Source: Salegentibacter lacus (GTDB lineage Bacteria > Bacteroidota > Bacteroidia > Flavobacteriales > Flavobacteriaceae). From it: a stretch of 32,383 nucleotides of DNA. Every line of letters starts with the position of its first letter. Position 1 is the stretch's first letter. Where the stretch lies: NCBI RefSeq assembly GCF_020164555.1, contig NZ_JAIQZB010000027.1, forward strand, positions 1 to 32,383. Reading direction: 5' to 3'. Made by a program: the position numbers and the translations under genes. This document shows positions 8,003 to 17,103 of this stretch, piece after piece. The notes under the pieces were generated by a model. It saw nothing but the letters and a program-made list of their open reading frames with translations, searched no databases and was not told the DNA's origin.

Positions 8003-8655
8003 ATATTCATATATTTATCTAAATACTTAGAACGGGCTCTAAGATTTTTGCTGAAATTGTCTTCCCGATGTTCTGAAATAATCTTATACCCATACCTACG
8101 GAAAGACTGAATTATTTCATTTATCCCCGAAGGACTCAATTTAACGGTAATCTGGGCAACATCATTTTCAATTTTCGAAATAAAAATTCCCAAAATATTG
8201 GCATTATTAGATTCGGTTATTTGGGTGATTTCGCTAAAAGAATAATCTTTAATTCCTTTTTGAATCACAATAATATTTCCGGCTTCACTTAAAAAAGGCG
8301 TTTCGTTAAATAATGCAATAATTTCGTTGAGTTCTACATACCCCAAATAGGTGCTTTCTTCATCTAAAACAGGAAGGATATTGGTGTTGTTTTGAGCAAA
8401 ACGTTCTAGAATATCGAGCCAGAAATCGGTATTTCTTACAAAGAACCCTTCTAGCGCATATTGGTAATCTTCAAGCGATTTTTCAGTCTCAAAACAACGA
8501 ATATCGTTTTCTGAAATACAACCCATATAAATACCATTATTTTCTACCGGTAAATGAGAATAGGTTAACTGATTGAACAAGTCCTGGACTTCCCCAATTT
8601 TATCAGAAAAATGCCTTATAGAGACATCGTTAATTATAAAGTCTTCCATGTTCAT
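7999..8655 (-). CDS. CBS-domain protein coupled to nadK
   Basis: A 218-residue soluble protein. Residues about 5-60 (FIINDVSIRHFSDKIGEVQD … SHLPVENNGIYMGCISENDI) and 75-125 (FWLDILERFAQNNTNILPVL … YLGYVELNEI) form a tandem CBS pair of the kind that binds adenosine ligands. The remaining part (GNIIVIQKGIKDYSFSEITQ … RRYGYKII) looks like an ACT-like regulatory fold. No catalytic motif is visible. ATGs at 8655 and 8649 are both possible starts. Its stop overlaps the nadK start by 4 bp. The gene is divergent from pdxJ, separated by 90 bp. The ligand is unknown. Confidence 0.88.
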   Translation of the reverse strand: MNMEDFIINDVSIRHFSDKIGEVQDLFNQLTYSHLPVENNGIYMGCISENDIRCFETEKSLEDYQYALEGFFVRNTDFWLDILERFAQNNTNILPVLDEESTYLGYVELNEIIALFNETPFLSEAGNIIVIQKGIKDYSFSEITQITESNNANILGIFISKIENDVAQITVKLSPSGINEIIQSFRRYGYKIISEHREDNFSKNLRARSKYLDKYMNI

Positions 8656-8718
8656 GATGTCGCTTCCTTTTTATGCAAATTAATTAAAATAAAATTCATT
8701 AGGGCATTTACAAGTTTG

Positions 8719-8726
8719 TATTTTTG
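8719..8726 (+). promoter_or_regulatory. -7 promoter element of pdxJ
   Basis: TATTTTTG fits the Bacteroidota TAnnTTTG element, 19 bp before the pdxJ ATG. No TTTG is found at the -33 distance, so the assignment is only moderate. Confidence 0.45.
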
Positions 8727-8745
8727 TTAAACAAAAGCTTATAAA

Positions 8746-9459
8746 ATGACGAAATTAAGTGTAAATATCAATAAAATTGCGACTTTAAGAAATGCCCGCG
8801 GGGGCAATATTCCCAACGTGGTAGAAGCCGCTAAAAAAATTGAGTCTTTTGGCGGTCAGGGTGTCACCGTTCACCCAAGACCAGACGAGCGCCATATTAC
8901 TTACCAGGATGTTAGAGATCTTTCTCCAATTGTAAAAACCGAATTTAATATTGAAGGAAATCCCGTGGCGAAATTTATTAATCTTGTGATGGAAGCTAAA
9001 CCGGCCCAGGTTACTTTGGTGCCAGATGCCGAAGATGCAATCACCTCAAATGCCGGCTGGGACACTATTAAAAATAAAGGATTTCTTCAGGAAGTAATTC
9101 AGGAGTTTAAAAACAACGGGATTAGAACTTCTATTTTTGTAGATCCCGATGAGAAAATGATCAAAGGAGCTGCAGATACAGGAACAGACCGTATAGAATT
9201 ATATACCGAAGCTTTTGCGGTAAAATATGCTGAAGGCGACAAAACCGGGGTAGAACCTTATAAAAGATGTGCAACTATTGCTCATGAATTAGGCCTGGGA
9301 ATTAATGCTGGTCACGATCTTTCCTTAGATAATATCAAATATTTTAAAAATAATGTGCCTTATTTAGATGAAGTTTCTATTGGCCACGCGTTAATTGCCG
9401 AAGCCTTATATATGGGGCTGGAAAATACCATTAAACAATACCTGGAACTGCTAAAATAA
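8746..9459 (+). CDS. pdxJ: Pyridoxine 5'-phosphate synthase PdxJ
   Basis: PdxJ condenses 1-deoxy-D-xylulose 5-phosphate with 3-amino-2-oxopropyl phosphate to give pyridoxine phosphate, the last ring-closing step of the DXP-dependent vitamin B6 route. The 237-residue TIM barrel begins [20 protein letters not shown] and includes [15 protein letters not shown] and a [17 protein letters not shown] block. [14 protein letters not shown] and [17 protein letters not shown] follow near the C-terminus. All are family signatures. The product serves as cofactor for the PLP-dependent arginine decarboxylase encoded later in the window, among many other enzymes. A hydrolase gene follows after 25 bp on the same strand. 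Confidence 0.97.
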   Translation: MTKLSVNINKIATLRNARGGNIPNVVEAAKKIESFGGQGVTVHPRPDERHITYQDVRDLSPIVKTEFNIEGNPVAKFINLVMEAKPAQVTLVPDAEDAITSNAGWDTIKNKGFLQEVIQEFKNNGIRTSIFVDPDEKMIKGAADTGTDRIELYTEAFAVKYAEGDKTGVEPYKRCATIAHELGLGINAGHDLSLDNIKYFKNNVPYLDEVSIGHALIAEALYMGLENTIKQYLELLK

Positions 9460-9484
9460 TAGTGGTTTTCTAAAAACATTTTGC

Positions 9485-10249
9485 ATGAAATTAAATTCAA
9501 TAGTAATTGGAGAGGGAAAACCACTTCTAATCCTTCACGGCTTTTTAGGAATGAGCGATAACTGGAAAACCATTGGTAATAAACTTGCTGAAGAAAAGGA
9601 ATTTCAGGTACACTTAATAGATCAACGTAATCACGGGAAAAGTCCGCATACCGATGAGCATAGCTATGAGTTAATGGCCGAAGATATTAAAGAATATTGC
9701 GATCAAAATTCGTTATCGAATATTATTTTAATGGGGCATTCTATGGGTGGAAAAACAGCTATGCTTGCTGCTACTGAATATCCTAATTTGGTGGAAAAAC
9801 TCATCGTAGTAGATATTGCGCCCAAATATTATGAACCGCATCATCAGCAAATTCTAAAAGGCTTAACTGCTTTGGAAGAGGCTAATCTGGAATCGCGGCA
9901 GGAAGCCGATAGCTTGCTTTCGGAATTTATCTCAGAAAAACCGATTAGACTTTTCCTGTTAAAGAATCTAAATCGAAAATCTGAAGGTGCATACTGCCTA
10001 AAAGTAAACCTGGAAACTTTGAAAAATAATATTGAAGAAGTTGGTAAGTCGCTTGCACAGGATAAAACTTTTAATGGGCCTACACTTTTTATAAAAGGTG
10101 GAAACTCAAATTATATAAGAGAAGAAGATAAACCGGAAATTAAAAAGCAATTTCCTAAAGTTCAGTTTAAAGAAATTGCAAATGCCGGGCATTGGGTTCA
10201 CGCTGAGAAAATGACCGAATTCTACAAAGCTATGGTCGATTTTCTTTAA
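9485..10249 (+). CDS. Alpha/beta-fold hydrolase (YbfF-like esterase)
   Basis: The 254-residue protein has an oxyanion-hole motif LHGFLGMSDNWK and the segment HLIDQRNHGKSPH. The nucleophile elbow GHSMGGK places the catalytic Ser at 86, and the catalytic His lies in NAGHWVHAEK near the C-terminus. This order is that of the YbfF/acyl-CoA-esterase branch of the alpha/beta hydrolases. There is no signal peptide, so it acts in the cytoplasm. The natural substrate cannot be told from sequence; short-chain acyl esters are the usual activity. It follows pdxJ by 25 bp and is probably cotranscribed. A perfect inverted repeat comes just after the stop. Confidence 0.88.
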   Translation: MKLNSIVIGEGKPLLILHGFLGMSDNWKTIGNKLAEEKEFQVHLIDQRNHGKSPHTDEHSYELMAEDIKEYCDQNSLSNIILMGHSMGGKTAMLAATEYPNLVEKLIVVDIAPKYYEPHHQQILKGLTALEEANLESRQEADSLLSEFISEKPIRLFLLKNLNRKSEGAYCLKVNLETLKNNIEEVGKSLAQDKTFNGPTLFIKGGNSNYIREEDKPEIKKQFPKVQFKEIANAGHWVHAEKMTEFYKAMVDFL

Positions 10250-10259
10250 AATCCTTCTA

Positions 10260-10285
10260 AATTTATTATGTGTGCATAATAAATT
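10260..10285 (+). terminator. Perfect 11-bp inverted repeat, AT-rich, possible terminator or operator
   Basis: AATTTATTATG (10260-10270) is followed by TGTG and then its exact reverse complement ending at 10285. It sits 11 bp after the hydrolase stop and 34 bp before the -7 element of the FadL-like gene. The run of T downstream is poor (TGTGCAATTTTG), so it may be a weak terminator or a protein-binding palindrome for the next promoter. Confidence 0.5.
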
Positions 10286-10295
10286 GTGCAATTTT

Positions 10296-10326
10296 GTTGA
10301 GTAATATGTAATTTATGCTAAATTTG
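10296..10326 (+). promoter_or_regulatory. Promoter of the FadL-like porin and SGNH lipoprotein genes
   Basis: GTTG (10296-10299), a 19-bp spacer and TAAATTTG (10319-10326) fit the Bacteroidota TTTG-N19-TAnnTTTG pattern with one mismatch. The ATG follows 42 bp later. Confidence 0.6.
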
Positions 10327-10368
10327 AGGTCAACAAATTATTAGAATACAAATAAATCCAAATCAATT

Positions 10369-11619
10369 ATGAAAAAATTACTTTTCCTTGGCCTTTTTGG
10401 TCTAATGGCTGCGGTAACTTATGCAGGTGGGTATAGGGTGAGTCTTCAGGGACAAAGATCGCTCGCTATGGGTCACACGGGGGTTGCAGTAGTTAACAAT
10501 GCCGAACTTGCTTTTTTTAACCCGGCAGGGCTTGTTTATCTTGAGAACAAGATAAATGTTGCAGCCGGTGCTAGTGCTGTATTTTCCAATGTAAAATATC
10601 AAAATTCAGAATTCGGGATTAGCTCTGAGACGGAGAGTGCTGTAGGAACTCCTTTTTACGCCTATGGTTCTTATCGTGTAAACGATTGGCTAACTTTAGG
10701 TTTGGCTGCTTATACTCCTTATGGGAGTAGCGTAGAATGGCCAACAGACTGGGCTGGGTCTCATTTGGTTAACAATATAGACCTTCAGGCTATTTATATT
10801 CAGGCTTTAGCTGCAGTGAAAATTTCAGATAAATTAAGTGTTGGTGGTGGGCCAATCTATGTAAATGGATCGGTAAACTTTAATCGTAACTTAAACCGTA
10901 CTTTATCTGATATAGAAGGAAATCGCTCTAATGTAACCGTAGATGCCAGTAGTGTTAGCGCTTTTGGATGGTCTGCCAGTGCAATGTATAATGCTACTGA
11001 AGATTTACGTTTTGGTATTAATTACCGAAGTGAAATTATAGTGGAGGCCGAAGGTGGAGATGCCGATTTTGAAAACATTCCAAACTCACCATTAACACCC
11101 TTCCAGGATACGCAATTTAATGCTTCTTTACCAATGCCGGCTGAGCTTTCAGTAGGGCTTTCTTATGAACTTCTGGATAAATGGCTTTTTGCTTTCGATT
11201 ATAATATGACGTATTGGAATGTATATGAGTCTTTAGATTTAGATTTCGCAAATGCTCAGATTCCTGATTCTGAAAACCCAAGAAACTACAAAAATTCTTC
11301 CACTTACAGATTTGGTTTACAGTATCTTGCAAACGAAACCGTTACCTTAAGAGTTGGATATTATTTTGATGAATCTCCGGTGCAATCTGGTTACTTTGCT
11401 CCTGAAACTCCAAGGAATGATGCCCACGGATTTACAGGCGGACTTTCTTTACACGTAAGTGATAGATTCTCTATAGATGCAGCTTTCCTTTACAACAGGT
11501 ATGAAGAAGTAGATGAATCTTACAATTACTATACTGAGAATGGAGAGACTGTTCCTTTTGAAGGAACTTATAAAACTTCAGCCTTTATTCCGGGACTTGG
11601 TGTAACCTACAAATTATAA
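10369..11619 (+). CDS. OmpP1/FadL/TodX-family outer-membrane transporter
   Basis: A 416-residue protein with a signal peptide (residues 1-19, TYA-GGY). The FadL-type plug region follows directly: YRVSLQGQRSLAMGHTGVA, then NNAELAFFNPAGLVYLENKI with the conserved NPAGL motif. After it come about 14 amphipathic strands ending in the aromatic-flanked GVTYKL. FadL proteins let long-chain fatty acids or other hydrophobic compounds cross the outer membrane. The SGNH lipoprotein gene begins only 10 bp downstream, so the two are an operon. The specific ligand is not evident. Confidence 0.92.
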   Translation: MKKLLFLGLFGLMAAVTYAGGYRVSLQGQRSLAMGHTGVAVVNNAELAFFNPAGLVYLENKINVAAGASAVFSNVKYQNSEFGISSETESAVGTPFYAYGSYRVNDWLTLGLAAYTPYGSSVEWPTDWAGSHLVNNIDLQAIYIQALAAVKISDKLSVGGGPIYVNGSVNFNRNLNRTLSDIEGNRSNVTVDASSVSAFGWSASAMYNATEDLRFGINYRSEIIVEAEGGDADFENIPNSPLTPFQDTQFNASLPMPAELSVGLSYELLDKWLFAFDYNMTYWNVYESLDLDFANAQIPDSENPRNYKNSSTYRFGLQYLANETVTLRVGYYFDESPVQSGYFAPETPRNDAHGFTGGLSLHVSDRFSIDAAFLYNRYEEVDESYNYYTENGETVPFEGTYKTSAFIPGLGVTYKL

Positions 11620-11629
11620 AATTTAGAAG

Positions 11630-13171
11630 ATGAAACAGTATTTTAAATATATAGCAATATTGTCGCTGGGAATTGTTTCCTGCGAGCCAGAATTTGACAA
11701 TCCGGTAGACGAGCCAGGAGCTTATAGTAATGGAGAAGCCGATTTTACACGCTACGTAGCGCTTGGTAATTCACTTACCGCGGGATATGCAGATAATGCC
11801 CTTTATATTACCGGGCAGGAAAATTCTTATCCAAACATCCTTGCTCAGCAGCTTGATAAAACTCAGGATATCGAGGAATTTACGATACCCTTTATGAGTG
11901 ATAATGCCGGCGGACTTTTGCTAGGCGGAAACCAAATTACTAATAATCGACTTGTATTAGCGGCTGGTGAAGGCGGTAGTGATCCATCTCCGCAGGTTTA
12001 TACCGGGATGCAAGCCACTACTGAAGTAGGTAATGTTCTACAGGGACCTTTTAATAATATGGGAGTTCCAGGAGCTAAATCTTACCACCTTGGATTTTCT
12101 GGTTATGGAAATGTTCAAAATTTAGCTACACAAAGTGCAAACCCTTATTTCGTTCGTTTTGCATCATCACCAAATGCTACGGTAATGGAAGATGCTCTTG
12201 CTCAAAATCCAACTTTTTTCTCCTTATGGATAGGAAATAACGATGTGCTTGGTTATGCGACTTCTGGAGGGACTGGGGAATTTCAATTGAATAATTTAGA
12301 TCCTTCAACTTATGGTCCGAATGATATTACAGATCCTAATGTATTTGGTAGTATTTACAGTGAAATGGTCCAGGCTTTAGTTGCTAATGCAACAGGAGGA
12401 GTTCTTATAAATATTCCAGATGTTGCTTCGGTACCGTTTTTTACAACTGTGCCTACTAATGCAATTCCTTTAGATGCGCAAACTGCCGGAGTACTTAATC
12501 AGCAGTTTTCAGCTTATAACACCCAGGTTCTTCCAGGCTTAGTTCAGGCTGGGTTTATAACTGCGGAAGAAGCTCAGGCCAGACAAATTAATTTTGCTGA
12601 AGGGCAAAACTACGTGACCTTACAAGACGAATCGCTTACTAATATTAATCAGGCAGTTCAGGGACCACCTTTCAATCTTGATCCTCAAACAGCCGGCTTA
12701 TTAAGTCAGCTTAGACAGGCTACTCCAACAGATTTAATTCCACTAACCAGTGCCGGTTTTCTGGGGACTACGGTAGGTGGTAATCCAAATATGATTAATG
12801 GAGTTTCAGTTCCGTTAGGAGATCAACACGTTTTAACCAATGCAGAACAGGAAATGGTTAGAACTGCTACCGAAAAATATAATCAGGTTATTTCAGGTTT
12901 GGCTCAGGTTAATGACCTTGCACTTGTAGATGCAAATGCAATGTTACGCCAGTTAGCAGAAGGTGGAATTGCATATGATGGAGGAACTGTAACTGCGCAA
13001 TTCGCAACTGGTGGTGCTTTTTCATTAGATGGAATTCATCTTACTCCTCGTGGTTATGCCATAGTTGCCAATCGTATGATCGAGGAGATAAATGCTACTT
13101 ATAACGCAGAAGTGCCAAAGGTAAATGTGGGAACTTATAGCACGGTTACTTTAAGCAATGACGTTCAATAA
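11630..13171 (+). CDS. SGNH/GDSL-type lipoprotein, putative esterase
   Basis: The 513-residue protein starts with a lipoprotein signal whose lipobox LGIVSC places the lipidated Cys at 18. The acidic residues that follow (EPEFDNPVDEP) resemble the export signals that send Bacteroidota lipoproteins to the cell surface. The hydrolase landmarks are YVALGNSLTAGY (Ser48 in a GNS rather than GDS block), FSLWIGNNDVLGYA (the Asn block V-type loop), and DGIHLTPRGYAIVANRMI (Asp467, His470). It is longer than compact SGNH esterases, with inserted regions between the blocks rich in Gln, Asn and Ala. Paired with a FadL-like porin, it may release fatty acids from extracellular lipids; that is inferred from context. 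Confidence 0.85.
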   Translation: MKQYFKYIAILSLGIVSCEPEFDNPVDEPGAYSNGEADFTRYVALGNSLTAGYADNALYITGQENSYPNILAQQLDKTQDIEEFTIPFMSDNAGGLLLGGNQITNNRLVLAAGEGGSDPSPQVYTGMQATTEVGNVLQGPFNNMGVPGAKSYHLGFSGYGNVQNLATQSANPYFVRFASSPNATVMEDALAQNPTFFSLWIGNNDVLGYATSGGTGEFQLNNLDPSTYGPNDITDPNVFGSIYSEMVQALVANATGGVLINIPDVASVPFFTTVPTNAIPLDAQTAGVLNQQFSAYNTQVLPGLVQAGFITAEEAQARQINFAEGQNYVTLQDESLTNINQAVQGPPFNLDPQTAGLLSQLRQATPTDLIPLTSAGFLGTTVGGNPNMINGVSVPLGDQHVLTNAEQEMVRTATEKYNQVISGLAQVNDLALVDANAMLRQLAEGGIAYDGGTVTAQFATGGAFSLDGIHLTPRGYAIVANRMIEEINATYNAEVPKVNVGTYSTVTLSNDVQ

Positions 13172-13196
13172 GAACAATTACTTTATTGTAAAAATT

Positions 13197-13225
13197 AAAC
13201 GCCGGATTTTTTCCGGCGTTTTTTT
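13197..13225 (+). terminator. Rho-independent terminator after the SGNH lipoprotein gene
   Basis: AAACGCCGGA pairs with TCCGGCGTTT (10 bp, 13197-13206 with 13212-13221) around a five-T loop and runs into a T-tract. It lies 25 bp after the stop codon. Confidence 0.95.
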
Positions 13226-13257
13226 GTATTTTTCAGAAACCAACTAATCTAAATATT

Positions 13258-13599
13258 ATGAATTTTATATTAAGAATATTACTTACCGCATTAGCGGTAG
13301 TTATCCTTGCTAAATTTCTACCGGGTGTTGAGGTAGATGGCTATTTAACTGCAATAATTGTGGCCGTTGTTCTGGCTATTTTAAATTTACTGGTAAAACC
13401 TATTTTAGTGATTTTCACCCTGCCGGTTACTATTATTACCCTGGGCTTGTTTTTATTGGTAATTAACGCCATAATTATTTTGCTGGCTGATGCTTTTGTT
13501 ACAGGATTTGGAGTTAGTGGCTTTTTTATCGCCCTTCTTTTTAGTCTGCTTTTATCTTTATTTCAATCGCTCTTATTTTCATTATTGGGAAAAGATTAG
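13258..13599 (+). CDS. Phage-holin-family / YvlD-like small membrane protein
   Basis: This 113-residue protein is almost entirely hydrophobic and has about four membrane segments. They are residues 1-22 (FILRILLTALAVVILAKFLP), 30-60 (with the family-typical NLLVKPILVIFTLPVTI), 60-85 and 90-110. The pattern NxxxKPxxxxxTLPxTxxTLGLF is characteristic of the 'phage holin family' (YvlD, DUF360-like), which is chromosomal and not evidence of a prophage. Its function is unknown in Bacteroidota. It stands alone between the terminator of the lipoprotein gene and the trigger-factor promoter. Confidence 0.85.
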   Translation: MNFILRILLTALAVVILAKFLPGVEVDGYLTAIIVAVVLAILNLLVKPILVIFTLPVTIITLGLFLLVINAIIILLADAFVTGFGVSGFFIALLFSLLLSLFQSLLFSLLGKD

Positions 13600-13628
13600 A
13601 AGTATGCTGAAATTCAATAATTTGAAAC

Positions 13629-13659
13629 TTTGTTGGCTTGGGAAAAAAGTGTAATTTTG
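13629..13659 (+). promoter_or_regulatory. Full-consensus Bacteroidota promoter of tig
   Basis: TTTG (13629-13632), exactly 19 bp, then TAATTTTG (13652-13659) match TTTG-N19-TAnnTTTG at every fixed position. The trigger-factor ATG follows 26 bp later. This is the best promoter I could find in the window. Confidence 0.85.
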
Positions 13660-13685
13660 CACTCCAATTTTTATAACAAGTCAAG

Positions 13686-15008
13686 ATGAATATTACCAGA
13701 GAGAATATTGATGAATTGAATGCGGTGGTAAAAGTAGATATCGCCAAAGACGACTATGCCGGTAAAGTTGATAAAATTTTAAAAGATTACCGTAAAAACG
13801 CCAATATTCCCGGCTTTAGAAAAGGACACGTGCCTATGGGAATGGTGAAAAAGCAATACGGTCAGGCTGTATTGGTAGATGAGGTAAATAAACTTTTACA
13901 GGAATCACTAAATAAATATCTTACCGAAGAAAAACTGGATGTACTTGGAAATCCTATTCCAAAAGAACAGGAAAACTTCGATTGGAATAAAGAAGAATAT
14001 ACGTTCGAGTTCGAACTTGGTTTGGCTCCGGAATTTGATGTGAAACTTGACCTTGATAAGCCCGTAATCCATTATAGTATTGTTGCAGACGAGAAAATGG
14101 TGAACAACCAAATTGAATCTATGCGCAAACAGTATGGAAAAATAACTTCTAAAGATGAAGCTGAAGAAGGAGATATCGTTGCCGGAACTTTCAAAAATGA
14201 AGAGGAAGGAATCGAGAAAGAAACTTCAATTGAATTAGAAAAGATCAAGGGAAAAAGAAATCTTGGTAAGTTTGTTGGTGCTAAAGTTGGCGATGTTATA
14301 ACTTTAAAGACCAAAAATCTTTTTGAAGACGATCACGATCTTATTCAGCATTTAGGAATTGAGCACGATAAAGCACACGATCTTGATATTGAAGTTGAAT
14401 TTACTGTAAAGGAAGTCAACCATAGAGAACTTGCTGAGCTTAACCAGGAATTGTTTGATAAGCTTTTTGGTGAAGGAAAAGTAACGAGTGAAGACGAGCT
14501 TAAAGAGAAGATCAAGGAAGATGCAGCAAAGCAGTTCAAGCAGCAGAGCGATCAGCAGTTAATGAACGATGTGACCAAGCAACTTATTGACCAAACAAAC
14601 TTTGAACTTCCAAAGGAATTTCTTCAAAAATGGATTCAGACTGTTGGTGAAAAACCAATGACAGAGGATGAAGCCAGAGAGGAATACGAAAAGAGTGAAG
14701 AAGGTTTGCGTTACCAGTTAATTGAAGGTAAAATAGTAAACGAAAATAAGCTAACTGTAGAATTTGAAGATCTTAAAGCATTTGCTAAAGAAAAGATCAA
14801 AGAACAAATGGCGCAGTTTGGCCAAATGAATCCTGAAGATAAAGAACTTGACGATATTGCGGCAAGAATCCTTTCTAATCAGGACGAAGTAAAAAGACTT
14901 TCAGAGCAATTAATGAACGAAAAATTGCTTGATTTCTACAAAGAGAAAATGTCTTTTGAAGAAAAAGAAGTGACTTACGATGAATTTGTGAAAGAGATTT
15001 ACGAGTAA
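13686..15008 (+). CDS. tig: Trigger factor
   Basis: Trigger factor is the ribosome-bound chaperone that meets nascent chains at the exit tunnel. The 440-residue protein has the ribosome-docking signature IPGFRKGHVP at residues 41-50 and a middle FKBP-like domain (about 150-235, beginning GDIVAGTFKNEEEG). A long helical C-terminal chaperone domain follows, rich in Glu and Lys. The FKBP part is divergent and may not be an active prolyl isomerase. The gene precedes clpP and clpX, the common tig-clpP-clpX order, but a hairpin terminator separates it from clpP. A full-consensus promoter lies just upstream. Confidence 0.95.
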   Translation: MNITRENIDELNAVVKVDIAKDDYAGKVDKILKDYRKNANIPGFRKGHVPMGMVKKQYGQAVLVDEVNKLLQESLNKYLTEEKLDVLGNPIPKEQENFDWNKEEYTFEFELGLAPEFDVKLDLDKPVIHYSIVADEKMVNNQIESMRKQYGKITSKDEAEEGDIVAGTFKNEEEGIEKETSIELEKIKGKRNLGKFVGAKVGDVITLKTKNLFEDDHDLIQHLGIEHDKAHDLDIEVEFTVKEVNHRELAELNQELFDKLFGEGKVTSEDELKEKIKEDAAKQFKQQSDQQLMNDVTKQLIDQTNFELPKEFLQKWIQTVGEKPMTEDEAREEYEKSEEGLRYQLIEGKIVNENKLTVEFEDLKAFAKEKIKEQMAQFGQMNPEDKELDDIAARILSNQDEVKRLSEQLMNEKLLDFYKEKMSFEEKEVTYDEFVKEIYE

Positions 15009-15037
15009 GCTTTTTCTATAAATTTATACTTATATTT

Positions 15038-15072
15038 AAGGCGTTAAACCATTTTTTGGATTAACGCCTTTT
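15038..15072 (+). terminator. Rho-independent terminator or attenuator between tig and clpP
   Basis: AAGGCGTTAA (15038-15047) pairs perfectly with TTAACGCCTT (15061-15070) around a 13-nt loop and is followed by TT and then an A-rich stretch. The short T-run suggests partial termination, so some readthrough into clpP is likely. Confidence 0.75.
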
Positions 15073-15118
15073 CACTTAAAAGGCAGCTAAGAGAAAAAGC
15101 TAAAAAACAGAAAAATTG

Positions 15119-15796
15119 ATGGATTACGGAAAAGAATTTGAAAAATACGCCACTAAGCATCACGGTATAAATAGTAATTATTACCAAAAGATAGTGAGCA
15201 GCGTTACTCCTACAGGAATGACGCCAAATATTATTGAGGAGCGACAAATGAATGCCGTTGCTATGGATGTTTTTTCCAGATTAATGATGGATAGAATTAT
15301 CTTTATGGGTACGGCAATTAACGATCAGGTTGCTAATATTATCCAGGCGCAAATGCTGTTTTTGGAAAGTACAGATGCTTCTAAAGATATCCAGATCTAT
15401 ATAAACTCTCCGGGAGGAAGCGTTTATGCGGGTTTGGGAATTTATGATACGATGCAGTTCATAAAACCAGATGTAGCTACAATTTGTACGGGAATGGCAG
15501 CCTCTATGGGGGCAGTATTGCTTTGTGCAGGTGAAAAAGGAAAAAGAAGCGGTTTACCGCATTCAAGAGTGATGATTCACCAGCCTTTAGGAGGTGCGCA
15601 AGGTCAGGCCAGCGATATAGAAATTACAGCGAGAGAAATCTTAACCCTTAAAAAGGAACTTTATGATATTATCGCAAAACATTCAGGCCAATCTTACGAA
15701 AAAATTGAAGAAGATAGTGATCGTGACTACTGGATGAAGGCCGAGAAAGCCAAGGAATACGGAATGATCGATGAGATTTTAACGAGAGAAGGATAG
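15119..15796 (+). CDS. clpP: ATP-dependent Clp protease proteolytic subunit
   Basis: ClpP forms the 14-mer serine-protease chamber that degrades proteins fed by ClpX. From the ATG at 15119 (a TTG lies immediately before it) the protein has 225 residues. An N-terminal extension of about 35 residues precedes the core, as is usual in Bacteroidota. The catalytic Ser129 lies in [12 protein letters not shown], His154 in RVMIHQP and Asp203 in SDRDYW, and the strand [18 protein letters not shown] is well conserved. clpX starts 52 bp downstream on the same strand and completes the protease. Confidence 0.96.
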   Translation: MDYGKEFEKYATKHHGINSNYYQKIVSSVTPTGMTPNIIEERQMNAVAMDVFSRLMMDRIIFMGTAINDQVANIIQAQMLFLESTDASKDIQIYINSPGGSVYAGLGIYDTMQFIKPDVATICTGMAASMGAVLLCAGEKGKRSGLPHSRVMIHQPLGGAQGQASDIEITAREILTLKKELYDIIAKHSGQSYEKIEEDSDRDYWMKAEKAKEYGMIDEILTREG

Positions 15797-15848
15797 GAAT
15801 TAATTTTCAGTTTATTATTTTATAGACTGCAAATTGAAATTTGATGAA

Positions 15849-17081
15849 ATGGCGAAAGAAGAATTAGAATGTTCGTTTTGTGGTAGGAAAAAACCCGAAA
15901 CCAACTTACTTATAGCTGGGCTGGACGCGCATATATGTGATAAGTGTATAGAGCAGGCGCACGGCATTGTTATGGAAGAGCTTAAACAGGGAGAAGCCAA
16001 GGAATTGTCTTCAGATCTCATGCTGAGCAAACCAAAAGTGATAAAAGAGTTTTTAGACCAATATGTGATTGGGCAGGAAGCGACCAAAAAAGTGATGTCT
16101 GTAGCCGTTTATAACCACTATAAAAGGTTATTGCAGCCGGCAAGCGACGATGATGTAGAAATTCAAAAATCTAATATCATTATGGTTGGGGAAACCGGTA
16201 CGGGTAAGACCCTTATCGCTAAAACCATTGCCAAGATGCTTAATGTTCCTTTGGCTATTGTAGATGCTACGGTACTTACCGAGGCTGGTTATGTAGGTGA
16301 AGATGTTGAGGGTATTTTAACGAGATTGCTTCAGGCAGCCGATTATAATGTTGAAAAAGCGCAACGTGGAATTGTATTTATTGATGAAATAGATAAAATT
16401 GCCCGTAAAAGCGATAACCCTTCAATTACCAGGGATGTTTCAGGAGAAGGTGTTCAACAGGCATTGTTGAAACTACTGGAAGGAACCACGGTTAACGTGC
16501 CGCCAAAAGGAGGCCGTAAGCACCCCGATCAGAAATTTGTTGAGGTTGATACTGAAAACATCCTTTTCATTGCAGGAGGAGCCTTTGATGGTATTGAGCG
16601 TAACATCAGCAAGCGTTTAAATATGCAGGCAGTTGGTTTCAGTGCTTCTAAAAGCGATGATAAAATAGAAAGAACTAATCTTCTTAAATATATTATTCCG
16701 AAGGATTTAAAAGATTTCGGGCTTATTCCTGAAATCATAGGAAGATTACCGGCGCTTACTTATATGAATCCGCTAGATGAAAGCACACTTCGTTCTATTT
16801 TGACAGAGCCAAAAAATGCCATTGTAAAACAATATCAGAAATTGTTTGAAATGGACGACATCGAGTTCGAAATGACCGATGATGCGTTGGATTATATAGT
16901 TGAAAAAGCTGTGGAATACCGATTAGGAGCAAGAGGATTAAGATCTTTATGCGAAGCAATCCTAACCGATGCAATGTTTGAAATGCCCGAAAGTGGTAAA
17001 AGCAAACTAAAGGTTTCTCGCGCTTATGCAGAAGAGAAACTTGATAAATCAACGATAAGTAAACTAAAAGCGGTGTCTTAA
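15849..17081 (+). CDS. clpX: ATP-dependent Clp protease ATP-binding subunit ClpX
   Basis: ClpX is the AAA+ unfoldase that recognises tagged substrates and threads them into ClpP. I choose the ATG at 15849 ([12 protein letters not shown]), which puts the zinc-binding cysteines at 8, 11, 30 and 33; an in-frame TTG 15 bp earlier is less likely. The protein has 410 residues, normal for the family. It shows the Walker A motif GETGTGKT, the pore loop GYVGEDVEG, Walker [12 protein letters not shown], and sensor 2 RLGARGLR near the C-terminus. It lies directly after clpP and is followed by a strong terminator. Confidence 0.97.
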   Translation: MAKEELECSFCGRKKPETNLLIAGLDAHICDKCIEQAHGIVMEELKQGEAKELSSDLMLSKPKVIKEFLDQYVIGQEATKKVMSVAVYNHYKRLLQPASDDDVEIQKSNIIMVGETGTGKTLIAKTIAKMLNVPLAIVDATVLTEAGYVGEDVEGILTRLLQAADYNVEKAQRGIVFIDEIDKIARKSDNPSITRDVSGEGVQQALLKLLEGTTVNVPPKGGRKHPDQKFVEVDTENILFIAGGAFDGIERNISKRLNMQAVGFSASKSDDKIERTNLLKYIIPKDLKDFGLIPEIIGRLPALTYMNPLDESTLRSILTEPKNAIVKQYQKLFEMDDIEFEMTDDALDYIVEKAVEYRLGARGLRSLCEAILTDAMFEMPESGKSKLKVSRAYAEEKLDKSTISKLKAVS

Positions 17082-17103
17082 AACCACCTTTAAGTAAATT
17101 AAT

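Noticed and set aside
13258-13599. Prophage remnant because of the holin-family protein
   Set aside because: This YvlD-like family is chromosomal and widespread; no other phage gene or attachment site is nearby.
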